Shown here: positions 34,120 through 46,305 of the stretch, piece by piece | Layout: every line of letters starts with the position of its first letter | How positions within the stretch are numbered: position 1 is the stretch's first letter | Assembly: GCF_932526225.1 (NCBI RefSeq) | Contig: NC_064036.1 | Coordinates: 8,749,519 to 8,813,518 of the forward strand | Direction: 5' to 3' | Length of the DNA stretch: 64,000 bases | Source of the DNA: Nematostella vectensis | Taxonomy: Eukaryota > Cnidaria > Anthozoa > Actiniaria > Edwardsiidae | Notes under the pieces: model-generated | The model's input: only the letters and a program-made list of their open reading frames with translations | Told to the model about the DNA's origin: nothing | The model's database searches: none | Program-made: the position numbers and the translations under genes

Positions 34120-35500
34120 CATAGTGTTGGATGTGTAACTTGGTCAATGGTGTTGGATCTGTACCTTGGTCCATAGTCTTGGATGTGTACCTTGGTCCAT
34201 GGTGTTGGATGTGTACCTTGGTCCATGGTGTTGGATGTGTACCTTGGTCCATGGTGTTGGATGTGTACCTTGGTCCGTATTGTTGGATGTGTACCTTGGT
34301 CCATAGTGTGGGATGTGTACCTTGGTCCATGGTGTTGGATGTGTACCCTGGTCCATGGTGTTGGATGTATACCTTGGTCCATAGTGTTGTATGTGTACCT
34401 TGGTCCATGGTGTTGGATGTGTACCTTGGTCCATAGAGATGGATGTGTACCCTGGTCCATGGTGTTTGATGTGTACCTTGGTCCATGGTGTTTGATGTGT
34501 ACCTTGGTCCATGGTGTTGGATGTGTACGCTGGTCCATATTGTTAGATGTGTACCTTGGTCCATAGTGTGGGATGTGTACCTTGGTCCATGGTGTTGGAT
34601 GTGTACCTTGGTCCATAGTGTTGGATGTGTACCTTGGTCCATGGTGTTAGATGTGTACCTTGGTCCATGGTGTGGGATGTGTACCTTGGTCCATGGTGTT
34701 GGATGTGTAACTTGGTCCATAGAGTTGGATGTGTACCTTGGTCCATAGAGTTGGATGTGTACCTTGGTCCATGGTGTTGGATGTGTACCTTGATCCGTAT
34801 TGTTGGATGTGTACCTTCGTCCATAGTGTTGGATGTGTACCTTGGTCCATAGAGTTGGATGTGTACCTTGGTCCATAGAGTTGGATGTGTACCTTGGTCC
34901 ATGGTGTTGGATGTGTACCTTGATCCGTATTGTTGGATGTGTACCTTCGTCCATAGTGTTGGATGTGTAACTTGGTCCATAGAGTTGGATGTGTACCTTG
35001 GTCCATGGTGTTGGATGTGTACCCTGGTCCATGGTGTTGGATGTGTACCTTGGTCCATAGTGTTGGATGTGTACCTTGGTCCATGGTGTTGGATGTGTAC
35101 CTTGGTCCATAGAGTTTGATGTGTACCCTGGTCCATGGTGTTTGATGTGTACATTGGTCCATGGTGTTGGATGTGTACGCTGGTCCATATTGTTAGATGT
35201 GTACCTTGGTCCATAGTGTGGGATGTGTACCTTGGTCCATGGTGTTGGATGTGTACCTTGGTCCATAGTGTTGCAGGTGTACCTTGGTCCATGGTGTTGG
35301 ATGTGTACCTTGGTCCATAGTGTTGGAAGTGTACCTTGGTCCATAGAGTTGGATGTGTACCCTGGTCCATGGTGTTTGATGTGTACCTTGGTCCATGGTG
35401 TTGGATGTGTACGCTGGTCCATATTGTTGGATGTGTACATTGGTCCATAGTGTTGCATGTGTACCTTGGTTCAGTGTTTGACGTATACGCTGGTCCACAT
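34107..35500. repeat. 26-bp satellite, about 53 tandem units
   Basis: Unit ggtgttggatgtgtaccttg-gtccat (26 bp) with few variants. 26 is not a multiple of 3 and the unit lacks stops in several frames. The array is therefore open in several frames and yields a 26-residue peptide period (78 bp). Higher-order structure is visible: a five-unit block (about 34713-34846) recurs at once (about 34845-34970), and blocks near 34,433, 35,107 and 35,342 repeat variant order at about 26- and 9-unit offsets. Confidence 0.95.
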
Positions 35501-35636
35501 AGTTTTAGCTCGCCTTGTTTTCCCTTTATCCAACGCACATACCACCATTCTACCCTCATTACATATATGCAATTATCAAATTCCAAGATGAAATATTAGA
35601 TGGTGGTATAGTTGTATCTGATGTTGCATTAGTCAG

Positions 35637-36796
35637 TTATTGAAGGGAAAAGATGTTTTCTCCTTGGCAAGTTTTTAATGCAAGTTGGTCTGCGCTTGTA
35701 TCTTTGTCTATGATCACATGTGGGTTGCTTCTCGGATCTCGACTTCCTTGATTCGTCGTCCTTCTAGTCGGGTGAGTCTCAATTGCTGGCTCCGCCAGTC
35801 GTCTTCCCGTGAACAGCCCTTTCAAACGCACACGAGCGTTTTGCATGGCAATCAAGTAGATGGCAGGATTCAACGCACCGTTTGCATAGCCTGCAGCTGC
35901 AGCTGCATATCTGATAGTGAAGTCCGTAACGTAACTCACTGGAGGCTGGAGAATCATCATCGCCGTAAAGTAGACCACGTAGACAAGGTACGGGAGGATG
36001 AAGGCGAAGATCAGAGACACCAGCATGTAGCTGCCTTGGAACCGCGGCGTGTTCGTTATACTTGAGGAACTCTGACCAGCATCCACCTGTCGTCGACGTT
36101 TTAGGAACCTTAAGATTCTGACACAAAGTATCGACAGTAGGATGCAAGGCATGTAATACACCAAAACACTAAACACAGTGTTGATTATTCTACTGGTAGG
36201 CGTGGAGTTGTCATAGGAGCAGAAAAGGGTGTACTTATCGTCATCAATGTAATACCTTCTACGCTTCATGTTGATGTTTGGTACCACCGTCATCAGTATT
36301 CCAGTAATCCATGCAGCGATCACAAGCCTCTTTGCGGTTTCTTCGGCAGGCGAGGATAAAGGGCGGAAAATACCAAAGTACCGTTCAATGCCTATCGCAA
36401 TGATATTCATCATTGTGATAATGTTAAAAAGGTGAAAAGGTACCTGGCGCCATGACACGCCCAGTCATTCGGAGTTATCTGGAAATGTATTTCTATGACG
36501 AACACAGGAGCAGTGAGTAGAGCGCCCAGAATGTCAGACAAAGCCAAGCTACGCACAAACATTTTTGCTGCGCCTCGGTTTAGAGCTCTGACGTTCGGGG
36601 TCTTCGGGGGTCTGATGGCGTACATGACGAGACCGTTTCCCACCAAGGAAAGTAATGCGAAGAGAATCACCAATGAGCTGATGACGAGCTTGATGTGAAG
36701 AGGGATTGGCGTGAAGACATATCTGCGCTCCAGCTGGTTCGTCGCTGTGTTTAAGGTTGTGTTCGGCGTTGTATTCTCCATTTGCTTTAGTGACAC
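35637..36796 (-). CDS. Class A GPCR with a one-base homopolymer frameshift
   Basis: Two overlapping minus-strand frames, 36796-36410 (N-terminus to TM3) and 36458-35637 (TM3 to C-terminus), make one receptor of about 380 residues. The N-terminus has several NxT sites (MENTTPNTT). TM1 is near LVISSLVILFALLSLVGNGL. The ERY motif (IGIERYFGIF) follows TM3, and NPAIYLI in TM7 matches NPxxY. The frame changes at an A5 run (36426-36430, T5 on the coding strand). A single missing base is enough to explain it, so either an assembly indel or a recent pseudogene. Start inferred at 36781 (MENTT) or 36796. Ligand unknown. Confidence 0.75.
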
Positions 36797-36799
36797 TCT

Positions 36800-39330
36800 T
36801 TGAGAGCTAAACTGAGGGCTGGGTGAACGCTTGATTAGGAAATAAGGTTTTTAGTCCAGTCATTCTTTGTACAAACAGTAGTTGAACCTGTCATTAATTG
36901 CATAAGGTTTTAGTATAGTACTTTAAAACAATCCCCATTCAAACCTATTGAAACCAAATTTATCCACATTGTTCACAATGCATGCCTCCAATGCCTTTTA
37001 TGTACTAGCCTCCCTGTTGACTAATTCCTTCGTGCTGTCAAGGATAAAAGGTGTTTTAGATGCTTTACATTATCTTAAAGTTAAACACAAAATTCCAGAG
37101 GAAGAGGAAAATGAACTCTGTGCAATTTATATTTCCCTTACAAAGAAATGGACGAATTTCTCTCGACCTTATCCAATACCAAATGCATTAGTAAATAACG
37201 ACGAATCATATGATGACAGTTTCCGCAATTAAAATTGTAAAATGTTTGTAGCTAGAGTAGGAGTCCTATGCACTTATCTTACCGTTTAAGTTGAAAGGCG
37301 AGTCTGTCCTCGCTCGATGCTGTTCTGATAACAAATGCTGTCACGTACCGTTAATATATCTGCTGGACCGGAATGAGGCCGCCCATAGTAACACAGTTTA
37401 GCGAAGAACACAATGTGGTACTGGGAAAGTAATCTAGAAAAGGTAGGCTATTCCAAATTTAATTCCATTCCATTCGTTAGTGGGGAAATTAAAAACAAGA
37501 ATTCATAAAGGGATTAGAATGGGTCGTTAGAAAGCTTTTATAACATAATCCTGTCTTTTTTTGTCGAACTTTTCTATTTTGGAAGTCAAAATTAAAAGTT
37601 CGCTCTTCGATTCATGCTTTTCACTGGTTACTGAGCCTCTGGCCAAGACCATGATGATATCTTGGTTTGGCTTGTCAGTTATTCATTGCACACAGCTTGT
37701 CAGTTGACACTAGCGAGGCTCTGAGACAAGGTACCCTCCCCTCCCCACTGATTATTTTGCTCGCCACAGCATTCCCGCGTCTAGCTTTCTTTCGTTTTGG
37801 ATTCCCCATCACCTAGAGATGTTTAAGGAATAGGTTTGTCCGAATAAACACAATGAATAACGGACTAGACTTAGCATAAAGTAAGCAATTAATATTTTCA
37901 TTTTTTGTTACTTCCATACCCCTCACCCATAAAAGGTGTTGATTTTAGCCCTATATTGCCCCTCGCTCTAGCACGCACAAACTTGGCTCATTTCTGCAAT
38001 CCCTCCAAACACCTCGATCGGGGTCTGCCTACTCAATGATGTTGTTGGTCAAAATAAAGAAGGCGTGAGAATAGTAAACGGAAAATTGCTCAGAAAATCG
38101 TATAGCCCTAGGGATCACTATCTTCAAAACCAAGACTGGAAAAGTGGAAATTGAGAACTTCGCTCACAAAGTTAGATGGCCTTTCGTGGAAAGCTTATTA
38201 GGCGTATTGTTCGTATTGATTGGGTATTGAAAAAACGTCTTTTACTTCATGAGCATCTGCCCGCCTTCGCCCATGACAAACAAAGCAACTCAAACTTAAA
38301 TTAATATAACTATCAACAATACTTTCGGGGAAAGCTAATGAGGCGGCACGTGTACGTATTGATTGGATATTGATTGGGTATTCGGTATTGAAAAAAAGCC
38401 TCTTTTATTTCATGAGCATCTGCCCGCCTCCGCCCATGACAAACAAAGCAACTCAAACTTAAAATAATATAATTATCAACAATACTATCGCAGTTTGTAT
38501 TAAGGTTGTTTGTCTTTTTGCTGTGAGCCATGAAAGTATTTTGGTGGTTTCTGAGGGAGTGGAATTATGTCTTTTAAGCGGGTTACAAAAAATGGGAACC
38601 AATTCTATATATATTTTATGCATGCTGTTTGTCACTATAACAAATATTATACTATCCTTCAACAAGGAAAAGCTTGCGTTCATAGCGGCGGCTGCCAACT
38701 GCGTCCCAATGCCGGCCGTAACAGTCATCGAAACCTGGGGAGGGGGCACGACGCAAAGGACATTGTATCGGCTCCCCTCCCCCAGAAACAAGAGACTGAT
38801 GGGGGGAGGGGGGGAGATAAAGTCAGGCCGCTACTGGTCCTTTCCTTATAATTTTAGAGAAAAAAATGAGGGGGGGGGGCTGCCGATATAGCCTTCTGCA
38901 TTTACATTTACAGCAATTCTGTTTTCCTTTAGCGTTACTTCTATTACAATTTACTTTACGGTATTTTTTTTTGGCGGTTTAGGGGTGGTTTGGGACATTT
39001 GGAGGAGGGATAGACCAGCATCAGCATTCCGCTGATCTGTGAGAGGGTCTCAGGTTCCTGCTAATAGTCGGTTGCTTATCCTGTTATGGATAAAAGCGTG
39101 TTACTAATAGAGTACCGATATGACAGCCTTGGCGGTTTTGATAATGGTACCATCTGCTCTTTCAGCTCAACCATTACTTGATTAGTTATGTCAAGTCGCT
39201 GTACCGAAAGCAGTCCATTATCAGGTATTTTTGTCTGGAAGTCATTATTTCCTGGAATTAAACTGAAAGACAAATAATTATGTTACGCTTGTTACAAACC
39301 AAGAATTGTGAGCGTGGTGGCAAATTCAAA
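36800..39330. other. Gene-poor interval
   Basis: Short ORFs (for example 36948-37232 on plus, 94 codons) have no recognisable domain and AT-rich composition. The interval includes the tandem duplication at 38180-38488 and two G-rich purine tracts near 38,740-38,880. Nothing else is supported. Confidence 0.4.
38180..38488. repeat. Tandem duplication, two ~150-165-bp units
   Basis: The strings catgagcatctgcccgcct and cccatgacaaacaaagcaac, followed by tatcaacaatac, occur at about 38248-38324 and again at 38410-38488. Each is preceded by cgtattgattgg. The units differ by small indels. Confidence 0.8.
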
Positions 39331-39339
39331 TGTTAATTA

Positions 39340-39600
39340 TTCGCCCCATGACAGGTTCTCCAATAGGGTTCTGGATTCCGGATCCTAGTGTGTGGATTCC
39401 GGATTCCATGTGGGTTTTTTCTCGTGGATTCCGGATCCCAGCAGCATGGATTCCGGATTCCATATCTCATTTTTTCATGGATTCCGGATTCCATATCTCA
39501 TTTTGTCATGGATTCCGGATTCCATATCTCATTTTTTCATGGATTCCGGATCCCATATCTCATTTTTTCATGGATTCCGGATTACCTGTCATGGGGCGAA
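39340..39600. mobile_element. 261-bp MITE with 17-bp TIRs, 4-bp TSD and an internal minisatellite
   Basis: The termini TTCGCCCCATGACAGGT (39340-39356) and its exact reverse complement (39584-39600) are flanked by ATTA on both sides (39336-39339 and 39601-39604). The interior is a roughly 31-bp tandem repeat (ggattccggattccatatct plus a T-rich spacer) of about five to seven units. Confidence 0.85.
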
Positions 39601-40230
39601 ATTATGCTTGAGGGAAAGACTACTATGCTTCCCTTTGTGAGATTTCCATCTAGTGGTGATGATTAAGTAATCTTGGTCTTTTCGGTCACAGCAAGAACAC
39701 ACAAGCAAGCAAGACCACACAACAGCAAGTAGGTACTCCTACTAGGCAATCTACGCTAGATGTCTCGGTGCTTGGAATATGGTGTTATCAGTATCTTACA
39801 TACTATTTATTCTGAATATCTCTTTTCCAGAAGAAGTATGAGTCTTTCTTCACTAGACTGCACAAATAGCTACTTGTCAGGTTTTGGATAAAAGCTTACA
39901 TAATTTTATCGTTCCCATAAAGTTCTGGAATTCTAGCTTGTTGGGGAGGCACAAGTGATACTATGCTTGGAACATTCAGCAAGTTTATAAGGTGTAATTG
40001 TTGAAACTACTAAGGGGCATAATCTCTCCCCCCGAGATCTCTAAAAAGTCTCACCGCAATTGTCTAATTTGAATCTTCAAGAGTAGAATTGTCAAGCTTA
40101 ATGTTTTAAATTTAAATTTTCATAAAAAGAGTGAATTAAGACAGTCATGGAGATCATTGACTGGGGTATCAAATTACAAAAAAAGGTAAGCACAAATAAC
40201 CAGACCACACAAAATAATATAAAAATCTTC

Positions 40231-40236
40231 TTTATT
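40231..40236 (-). promoter_or_regulatory. Polyadenylation signal AATAAA, dioxygenase copy A
   Basis: AATAAA on the minus strand, about 225 bp past the stop. The equivalent in copy B is at 57736-57741. Confidence 0.6.
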
Positions 40237-40459
40237 GAAAAATAATTTCTCACTACATTCTATGGTCTAACTAAAGCACTATTCTCTTTGCAATGTATAT
40301 GCGTTATAAAAAGGCAAATTTTTAAAAATAATTTGATCCTAGAAATATAGTTTAGTTAAGTTAACATTACATTACAAGCGAATTTAAATCTGCTTCATAA
40401 ATTTTCTTTTAAACACTACCCCTGGGTTTCTCAAGTGAGTAGAGGCGGTCTCGTCACGT

Positions 40460-43275
40460 TCAATCTTCAAATGTTTTCCCAAGCACTGTAGCGAGATTTC
40501 TCAGCCTTGCGTTTACTAGATCCCAATCCATATAGCAGCCCTGGAGGTGTCGGTTGCCCTCGCCGGTAATAGTATACCCTCTACGACCATGAAGCACGCG
40601 GCTGTTGTTGAATGATACCACTTCCCCAGGGGAGAGCTTATATTCTATCATATTCACTGGATCGCGCATCATCTGGCTAAGAATTAGATAGGCCTGGTAC
40701 AGCAGCTGAACTTTCTCTACCGGGGAATCCATGAAGTAGTCTCGCATGTGGTTACTGTAGGCGAAGCGAACTATATGACCAAGCTCATCCAGCCTGGAAT
40801 ATATCAAAGGTAGACAATTCTATTTCCTAATAAAAACCATGAATTAAGTTTAAGTTTAACTTGCATCAATGCAAGAATGAACAACAAGTGGTTTATTAAT
40901 GTATCTGGTTAAAAAAACACTTGAGTATTTTGTGTGATTAAATACACTTACTCAATAGTCTTTCTTTTGTTCATAAGATGGAAATCCCCAAATTCATCTT
41001 TGCCTATGTCCACAAATGGGATGGGCGTGGTAGCAAGCAGATTAAACAGCCTTGGGTGCTGCTCTTTAATCTCCTGTGCAATGAAGAATCCATCTACAAA
41101 TATGCTTTCACCTCCCTCCGTAGGGGCCTGCTTGAGGCAGTGTAACATCTGGACCTGTTGATGTCAATTTGAGGTTACTGATCAAGTTAATCTAAAATTC
41201 TACACATGATAGTTTGTGGTATGATGAATAGTGAGACTTTCTTACACAGGGGTACTATACTGAATGTGTTGTCTATGTGGTTGCTTACCCCTGGGTAGTA
41301 TTTTGACTGTGTATATGTATATCTCCATGTGGTTCGTACCCCTGGGTAGTATTCTGACTTTGTATATGTATATGTCCATGTGGTTCCTTACCCCTGGTTA
41401 GTATTCTGACTATGTTTATGTTGTCCATGTGGTTGCTTACCCCTGGGTAGTATTCTAATTGTGGTACATCACAGTGCAGTGGAAGATCAGCTGTTGTATA
41501 TGCCAGATTGTTGGCATCAAACTTGGCATTTACATCAAATGTGTGGCTGAAGAAAAAAGGCATGGTTCATGCTTATCATTAAGGAGAAAAACATTTACAT
41601 TGACTTCAGTAAATAAAACATGCCCCCCAAAAATTTGTATAAATAGCCAAGTATAGCCTAGTCTGCTTAGCAGCTCCTTGTGTGTGACACTAAAAGTGGC
41701 TGCTAAGCAGACTAGTATAGCCAGTGCAAATCTTTCACAGGGAGCCAAAACAGTGCTCAACTTGACAGGAGCTGTAGCACATTCACTTGAATAAGACGCA
41801 TTGGTGCATTTGATGCAAATATAGTTTTGTTTCATAGACCTGCATTGTGAATCTACTCCTCAGTTAAAACTGTTATCCAGTCTTATTCAAGTGCCAAGTA
41901 ACTTACCGTAAATCATCTTATAAATGCCCCCTATCTCAAGAACACCCCCTTAAGCTTACATTGAATGCTCCTCTCTAATAAATGCCCCCCTACCCTTCCT
42001 TCCCGCTTAAAAAACAAACAACATAGGAATTCCAGTTATATAAATCTAATCCAATTGCCTTCTCCCTTAATCTGAGCTTGGCTTCTACTGGGGGAGGCCT
42101 GCTTAATGTCAAGAGACGTTTGCTACGCAGGCTAAAATTCAATGCGGTCCTGACTTAGATTAGAACCCCACTGCACTTGGGTTTGCAATATTGTTATAGT
42201 TTGTAAAGAATGCCCCTCTCTTATAAACGGGGTTAAATTATGATGGTCCAATGGGGGCACCCATTGGACCATAATAATTTAATAAATGCCCCGGGTGTGT
42301 ATTAGATCATTTATCACAGCATATTTATAGTTTAGCCAAGAACATGTATAGCTAGTTAAGTAACACATAATGTATAGCCAGTCAAGTAGTTATAGTCAAG
42401 AGGCTGATTTAGACTGCAGATTTAGTTGTATGCAACCTGTGCACTACATGTCTTAGCCCTTAATTACACAGTACCACTTTCATAGTCAAGCATCGTAGCA
42501 GAGTCATAGGCTGATTATTTACACTCCAAGACTTGTAGAAAAATTGTAGAAGTTTGCATACAACTAAATCATTCTGCCTAAATTAGCCTTAACATGTATT
42601 TGACCATGTGCATAGTTACCCATAATGAGAATCTTGAACGTATCCAACCCTTTTCGCCAGTCGCTCTACGGCAATAGGCTTCATTCCACTTGGCGCTTCT
42701 TCAATTAAGGCTATTCCAACACTATGCAAAGTGTGGAGCCACTCAAAAAGAGCAGATTTCTTGGTCATAATATCCTCATAATTGAACCTGACAAGTTTTC
42801 CTTGCAACATACTTTTATTCCAGAACTCCACACCTTTCTTGTTGAGTTTCATTTTTCCTGTCAGGTCATCACTTTCAGGGAGTTTTTTATTGTGCAGCCA
42901 AGCTGAGTTGAACTGACTGATATGCTCATTTGGCCATGTTATGTGAATCTGCTTACCATCATCTCTCATTTCAACTGCCTTCGGCTTCACATCAAGATCA
43001 ACCTCGCTGATACTGTCTAAATTTCTTTGCAATAAGAGGCTGTTATAGCACTTGGGGCACTGGCAATTATCACGCAAGTAGACATAAGGATAGCGATTTA
43101 TCTGGTTATTCTTCCAGTGAACATGCAACATACCATCATTATCCTCAAGCTCTATGTGCTTCACTAATGCAGAGGAAGCCACCACGCTGCTCTTAGATCG
43201 TACCACACCCAACACCCTCAGCTGGTTGACATATGATGGCCTACACAGGGTTGATCGCAATCGGCACAACATCAT
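40460..43275 (-). CDS. BBOX1-like: Gamma-butyrobetaine dioxygenase-like (2-oxoglutarate/Fe(II) oxygenase), copy A
   Basis: Exons are 43275-42620, 41546-41441, 41154-40952 and 40793-40460 (656+106+203+334 nt), joining in frame to 432 residues plus stop. The family hydroxylates gamma-butyrobetaine (BBOX1) or trimethyllysine (TMLHE) in carnitine synthesis. The N-terminal zinc-binding domain is visible (YLRDNCQCPKCYN, then ITWPNEHISQF). The Fe(II) facial triad is H-x-D in LPLHCDVPQ (exon 2) and the distal His in SRVLHGRRGY (exon 4), followed by the 2-oxoglutarate-binding Arg region. The basic Arg-rich start (MMLCRLRSTLCRPS) could be a mitochondrial presequence. The choice of BBOX1 over TMLHE is tentative. 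Intact. Confidence 0.88.
41255..41440 (-). repeat. Decoy 5' splice-site array in dioxygenase copy A intron 2
   Basis: On the minus strand the end of exon 2 plus donor (GAATACTACCCAGGG/GTAAGC) is repeated three to four times downstream in the intron. Units are about 50-65 bp and each carries ccacatgga and tatacatata-like spacers. The copies at about 41,395, 41,343 and 41,285 retain ccaggggta. Confidence 0.85.
42401..42590. mobile_element. 190-bp MITE in dioxygenase intron 1, copy A
   Basis: The inverted ends aggctgatttagactgcaga and (reverse) aaggctaatttaggcagaat share tttagttgtatgcaa. The same element is at 60116-60304 in copy B, so it predates the duplication. Confidence 0.75.
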
Positions 43276-44035
43276 AACTACACCAAAAGGAAAAGCTAAT
43301 TGTTAAGGAATTTCATGGTACTACCTACCAAATACCAGAGAGGGTAGACCAAGATTAAAAGTGCGGGGCTAAAGACAAAATTCAAGATCCTTTGTGCATA
43401 GGGGGTTTGGAAGCATGCTGTAAAAATGCTAAATTTACATAAAGTATCAGATGGGGAGGGGCATGGAGGCCCTTACCACACACACACACTTTTCTGAGTG
43501 AATGTGTCATTCTTTCAACCGATTGATTGATAAAAGTCGGTCTTACAAAAATTTCTTCACTGCTTGTATTGCTTTATTAGCACTCTGTTCTATGGCCCAG
43601 GGCCCAGGTTTTAATGACATCTGAATTTCCCTATTATGTGCACATGATAATAAACAATAAAAAAGCAAATTTCTAGTCGAGAAGATATCTTGATTACACT
43701 TGACAAACAACCCTCTAAAAGCTTGCGATGGCACAGATACACCGTTGTTTCCTAACTTATCAAGTTAAAAGTCTTTACAATATCTTGTAAAACATAAATG
43801 CACTAATTAAATAACTACATATGAGATATATTACCCTGGCTAGTAGGGCGAAATAGTTAAATAAACATTACACCAAACTACGATTAGCCCCCGAATAAAC
43901 GTAATAATCTTACTTATAATTTCGAAATGAAATGGATTATGCAGAACGGGCCTTTTAAAACGCTGCAGCATTGAAGCCGGAATATGAATATTAATTTTAC
44001 ACGACTATAAAAGCTTCTTGAAAGTAGCACAGTAC

Positions 44036-44140
44036 CTGTCTCGAAAGCAAAGGATCTTTGTTTTCGTATTTAGCTGCGAGGGAGGAGACAGCCGAAGATA
44101 TTAGAAACCCACTAGTTCCCAGGCGCCATCTGCGGCAAGA
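44036..44140 (-). other. Putative 5' non-coding exon of dioxygenase copy A
   Basis: On the minus strand a good donor (GAGACAG/GTACTG, exon end 44036) lies about 760 bp upstream of an acceptor (TGGTGTAG) two bases before the ATG at 43275. The exon segment is strongly conserved in copy B (61798 onwards). The upstream limit is unknown. Confidence 0.5.
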
Positions 44141-44325
44141 AAGGGTCAAATTTCAATGCCAATATCAATTCATTGAAATACTGAAACAAAAATTTAAGGA
44201 GAATGCTAATGATATAATAATAATAAAAAAGAGTTTAATATTTTTTGTAAGCGGCTACTTTAAAGGAGTCACCTTTTAGTGATTTCACTACCGTCTCCCC
44301 CCTGTTTTGGCGTATTCAAACTTTG

Positions 44326-45312
44326 TTTATCCCATTGACTCCTGGCTTTTTTGGAGCTGAATTTACAAAAAACAGACTGAAAACAGATACCTCCCCCCTA
44401 TTCTGAGTTTTATACAGCCCGTCAAAGTCAAACACAGCTGCACCTAGTCAGCGGTATCCAAGCTTTCCAACAGTGCTTTGCGGTCCCCACTTTTAATCCC
44501 TCGTCGTTGTGCTGAAGCCAGCACAAGTTGATGGTTGCTTGTATTTTTCATCAAAAATACAGCTATGAGCATATTAGGAGAGTGTCTCAGGACATCATGA
44601 AGTCTTTTGGGGCATAATTGAGTGCTTTGCTTATGGATATTTGCAAGCAAAGGTGGATTCATGATGACTTTTTCTTGTTTGGCTTTGCCCGGATGAGAAA
44701 ATAATTTTCTAATGAATCACCACAGCTCTCCTAAATGCTGTCTTTTCTGAAACCAAATTGATTCCAAAATTGTTTACACTGCTATTCTGGGTCTGTATGA
44801 GCTGGAATTGATTTGTTTGGCTTCGGGGTGAAGACTTTGGAGAGAGGAGTGTTGACTGGCCCTCCCCTCGTGAATTTTCCCCTGGATCTCCCAGAATGCT
44901 TTGCAATACGTAAAGATATTTTCGTGGTTGTACAATCCTTCAAGGAATGGGCATTGTGTTTTGAGGCCAAGGAAATGTACCTGGAGGATCAGAATAAAGG
45001 TATCTATTTGTGTCTTGAGCTGTGTTTGCTGATCTCTCTCCCTTGTGTGGTATTTTGAGCGTTTTATTGAGAGGGGTGATTCTGCTTTTCTCTCCTTGTT
45101 CGATTTGAGATTTGTCAAAGAACCTGTGCTATTATTTGGCTTAAGAGTAGATGCCAACACCTTGGTTGGATGCATATCTGCGAGACCATTTATCCCTTAG
45201 ATTGATGCCTGAGTATCTTCATCTTGTTGTATTTATTTTGAATTTATGAATTTTTTGGGTTGTGGGTACTTCCCAAAGCCGGTACAGGCCGGTTGAGGGG
45301 TCAGTGTGTTAA
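44326..45312. mobile_element. TTAA-flanked non-autonomous element, copy 2 (inserted in duplication copy A)
   Basis: A 987-bp inverted homolog of 30168-31152. The right boundary is TTAA at 45309-45312; the left is TTTA (one change) at 44326-44329. Copy B (about 63,885-63,900) has the uninterrupted site ...caaactttTTAAaag..., which confirms both the borders and the TTAA target. It contains the MHPTK ORF (44774-45175, minus), 133 codons, function unknown. Confidence 0.88.
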
Positions 45313-45955
45313 AAGGAAATAATTTCGCATTGAAAATTGTTATGGTATTTTAGAGATCGGCGGGGAGACGGGTGTTAGGGGCTAGTTCGTTTATTATTCA
45401 TCATGACCGTCCCTACACTCTCGATAAACTTTGGAAACGCGATTAATTATGGTGCAGGCAGTTTTTCATCTACTTATTCAATGTAACTATTGATTAGATA
45501 TCAGTACGGTTATTGCTCACTCGGTAACCGGAACTTATTTCCCCTCGCAAGCTGAGTCATTTTGTGGTTAAAACAACGAAGGTAATTTGCATAATATATA
45601 GATTTAGGCACTGCCTAAAAGCGGAGCCAGCATTTAACACCTTTTTGTGTTGACTGATAGGAGAAGTTTTAGAGGGGATCTTGGTGTCTCTAGAATGTTT
45701 TATTTAATGAGATTAAAAATATGTCAAATTTTACTGCCATGTAATTATGAATTGTATTGGCCCCTCCAAATGGATCAAGCAAGCACTCATTCAATAATAT
45801 TTTAAAAATATGCTTTAAGTTAACAAAATACTAAAGTTTACAAAATACTAAAACTTGTTGTGAAAAAGGCTGTCAAAGTTCAAGGTGTCACATTGACGAG
45901 AATGTTTTTTCAAGAGTCTAATGGTCAATTCTTATTTCCCTTTATAGAAGTTCCA
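45313..45955. other. Spacer between duplication copy A and the viral element
   Basis: AT-rich, with no coding sequence recognised. Its first ~90 bp still match the end of copy B at the window edge. It contains a short direct repeat (acaaaatactaaa) near 45,825-45,855. Confidence 0.5.
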
Positions 45956-46220
45956 GGGGGGACTTTGGATTTTCATAGACACCGAAACGCGTTTCGCGTA
46001 GATTAATAATTGCTAATTATCAATCTACGTCGGGACCACTTTAGCAATTATTAATCTACGCGTAGGTAAATAATTAGCAGTGGTAAGCAATCATTAATCT
46101 ACGGCGGGACTGGGGCCTTTCATAGAAACGAGTGGGAACCTTGCAATTAGACCCCCGTCTGTCCTGTAGTATATGCACATGTGCGTACGTACGTATATAT
46201 ACACATGTGCATAGCATTGG
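45956..46220. repeat. Left terminal inverted repeat with palindromic subrepeats
   Basis: It starts with a G run, then catagacaccgaaacg, then palindromic units around gtagattaataattgc and its complement, separated by gggaccactt-like spacers. After this come ggcctttcatagaaacg and an alternating tatatacacatgtgca tract. The same order is found reversed at 56640-57036. Confidence 0.85.
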
Positions 46221-46305
46221 GTTGGGCCGCCACCCTACGGAGCGCGGAATGACCGTTTTTCGGCCGTAAATTCAAAGCCGCTGGCGTGGCGTTTAAACAT
46301 GAGCT

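Larger units (their letters stand above)
40117..45404. repeat. Segmental duplication, copy A
   Basis: Collinear with 57617-64000 in direct orientation, offset near 17.5 kb. The match starts at ttcataaaaagagtgaatta and covers the dioxygenase gene, its introns and upstream DNA, up to the gagatcggcggggagacggg motif. Visible differences are a few percent plus discrete insertions. Copy A has the 987-bp TTAA element at 44326; copy B has insertions at 58908 and 61902. Confidence 0.92.

Noticed and set aside
34107-35500. CRISPR-like appearance of regular repeats
   Set aside because: There are no unique spacers; the units are contiguous, and the DNA is animal.
34001-35586. Long minus-strand ORFs (485 and 347 codons) with a 26-residue peptide repeat
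   Set aside because: They are read-through of the 26-bp satellite, open in several frames of both strands; no start context or non-repeat domain supports a protein.
36948-37232. 94-codon plus-strand ORF as a gene
   Set aside because: No domain, AT-rich, no splice or context support; listed only under the gene-poor interval.
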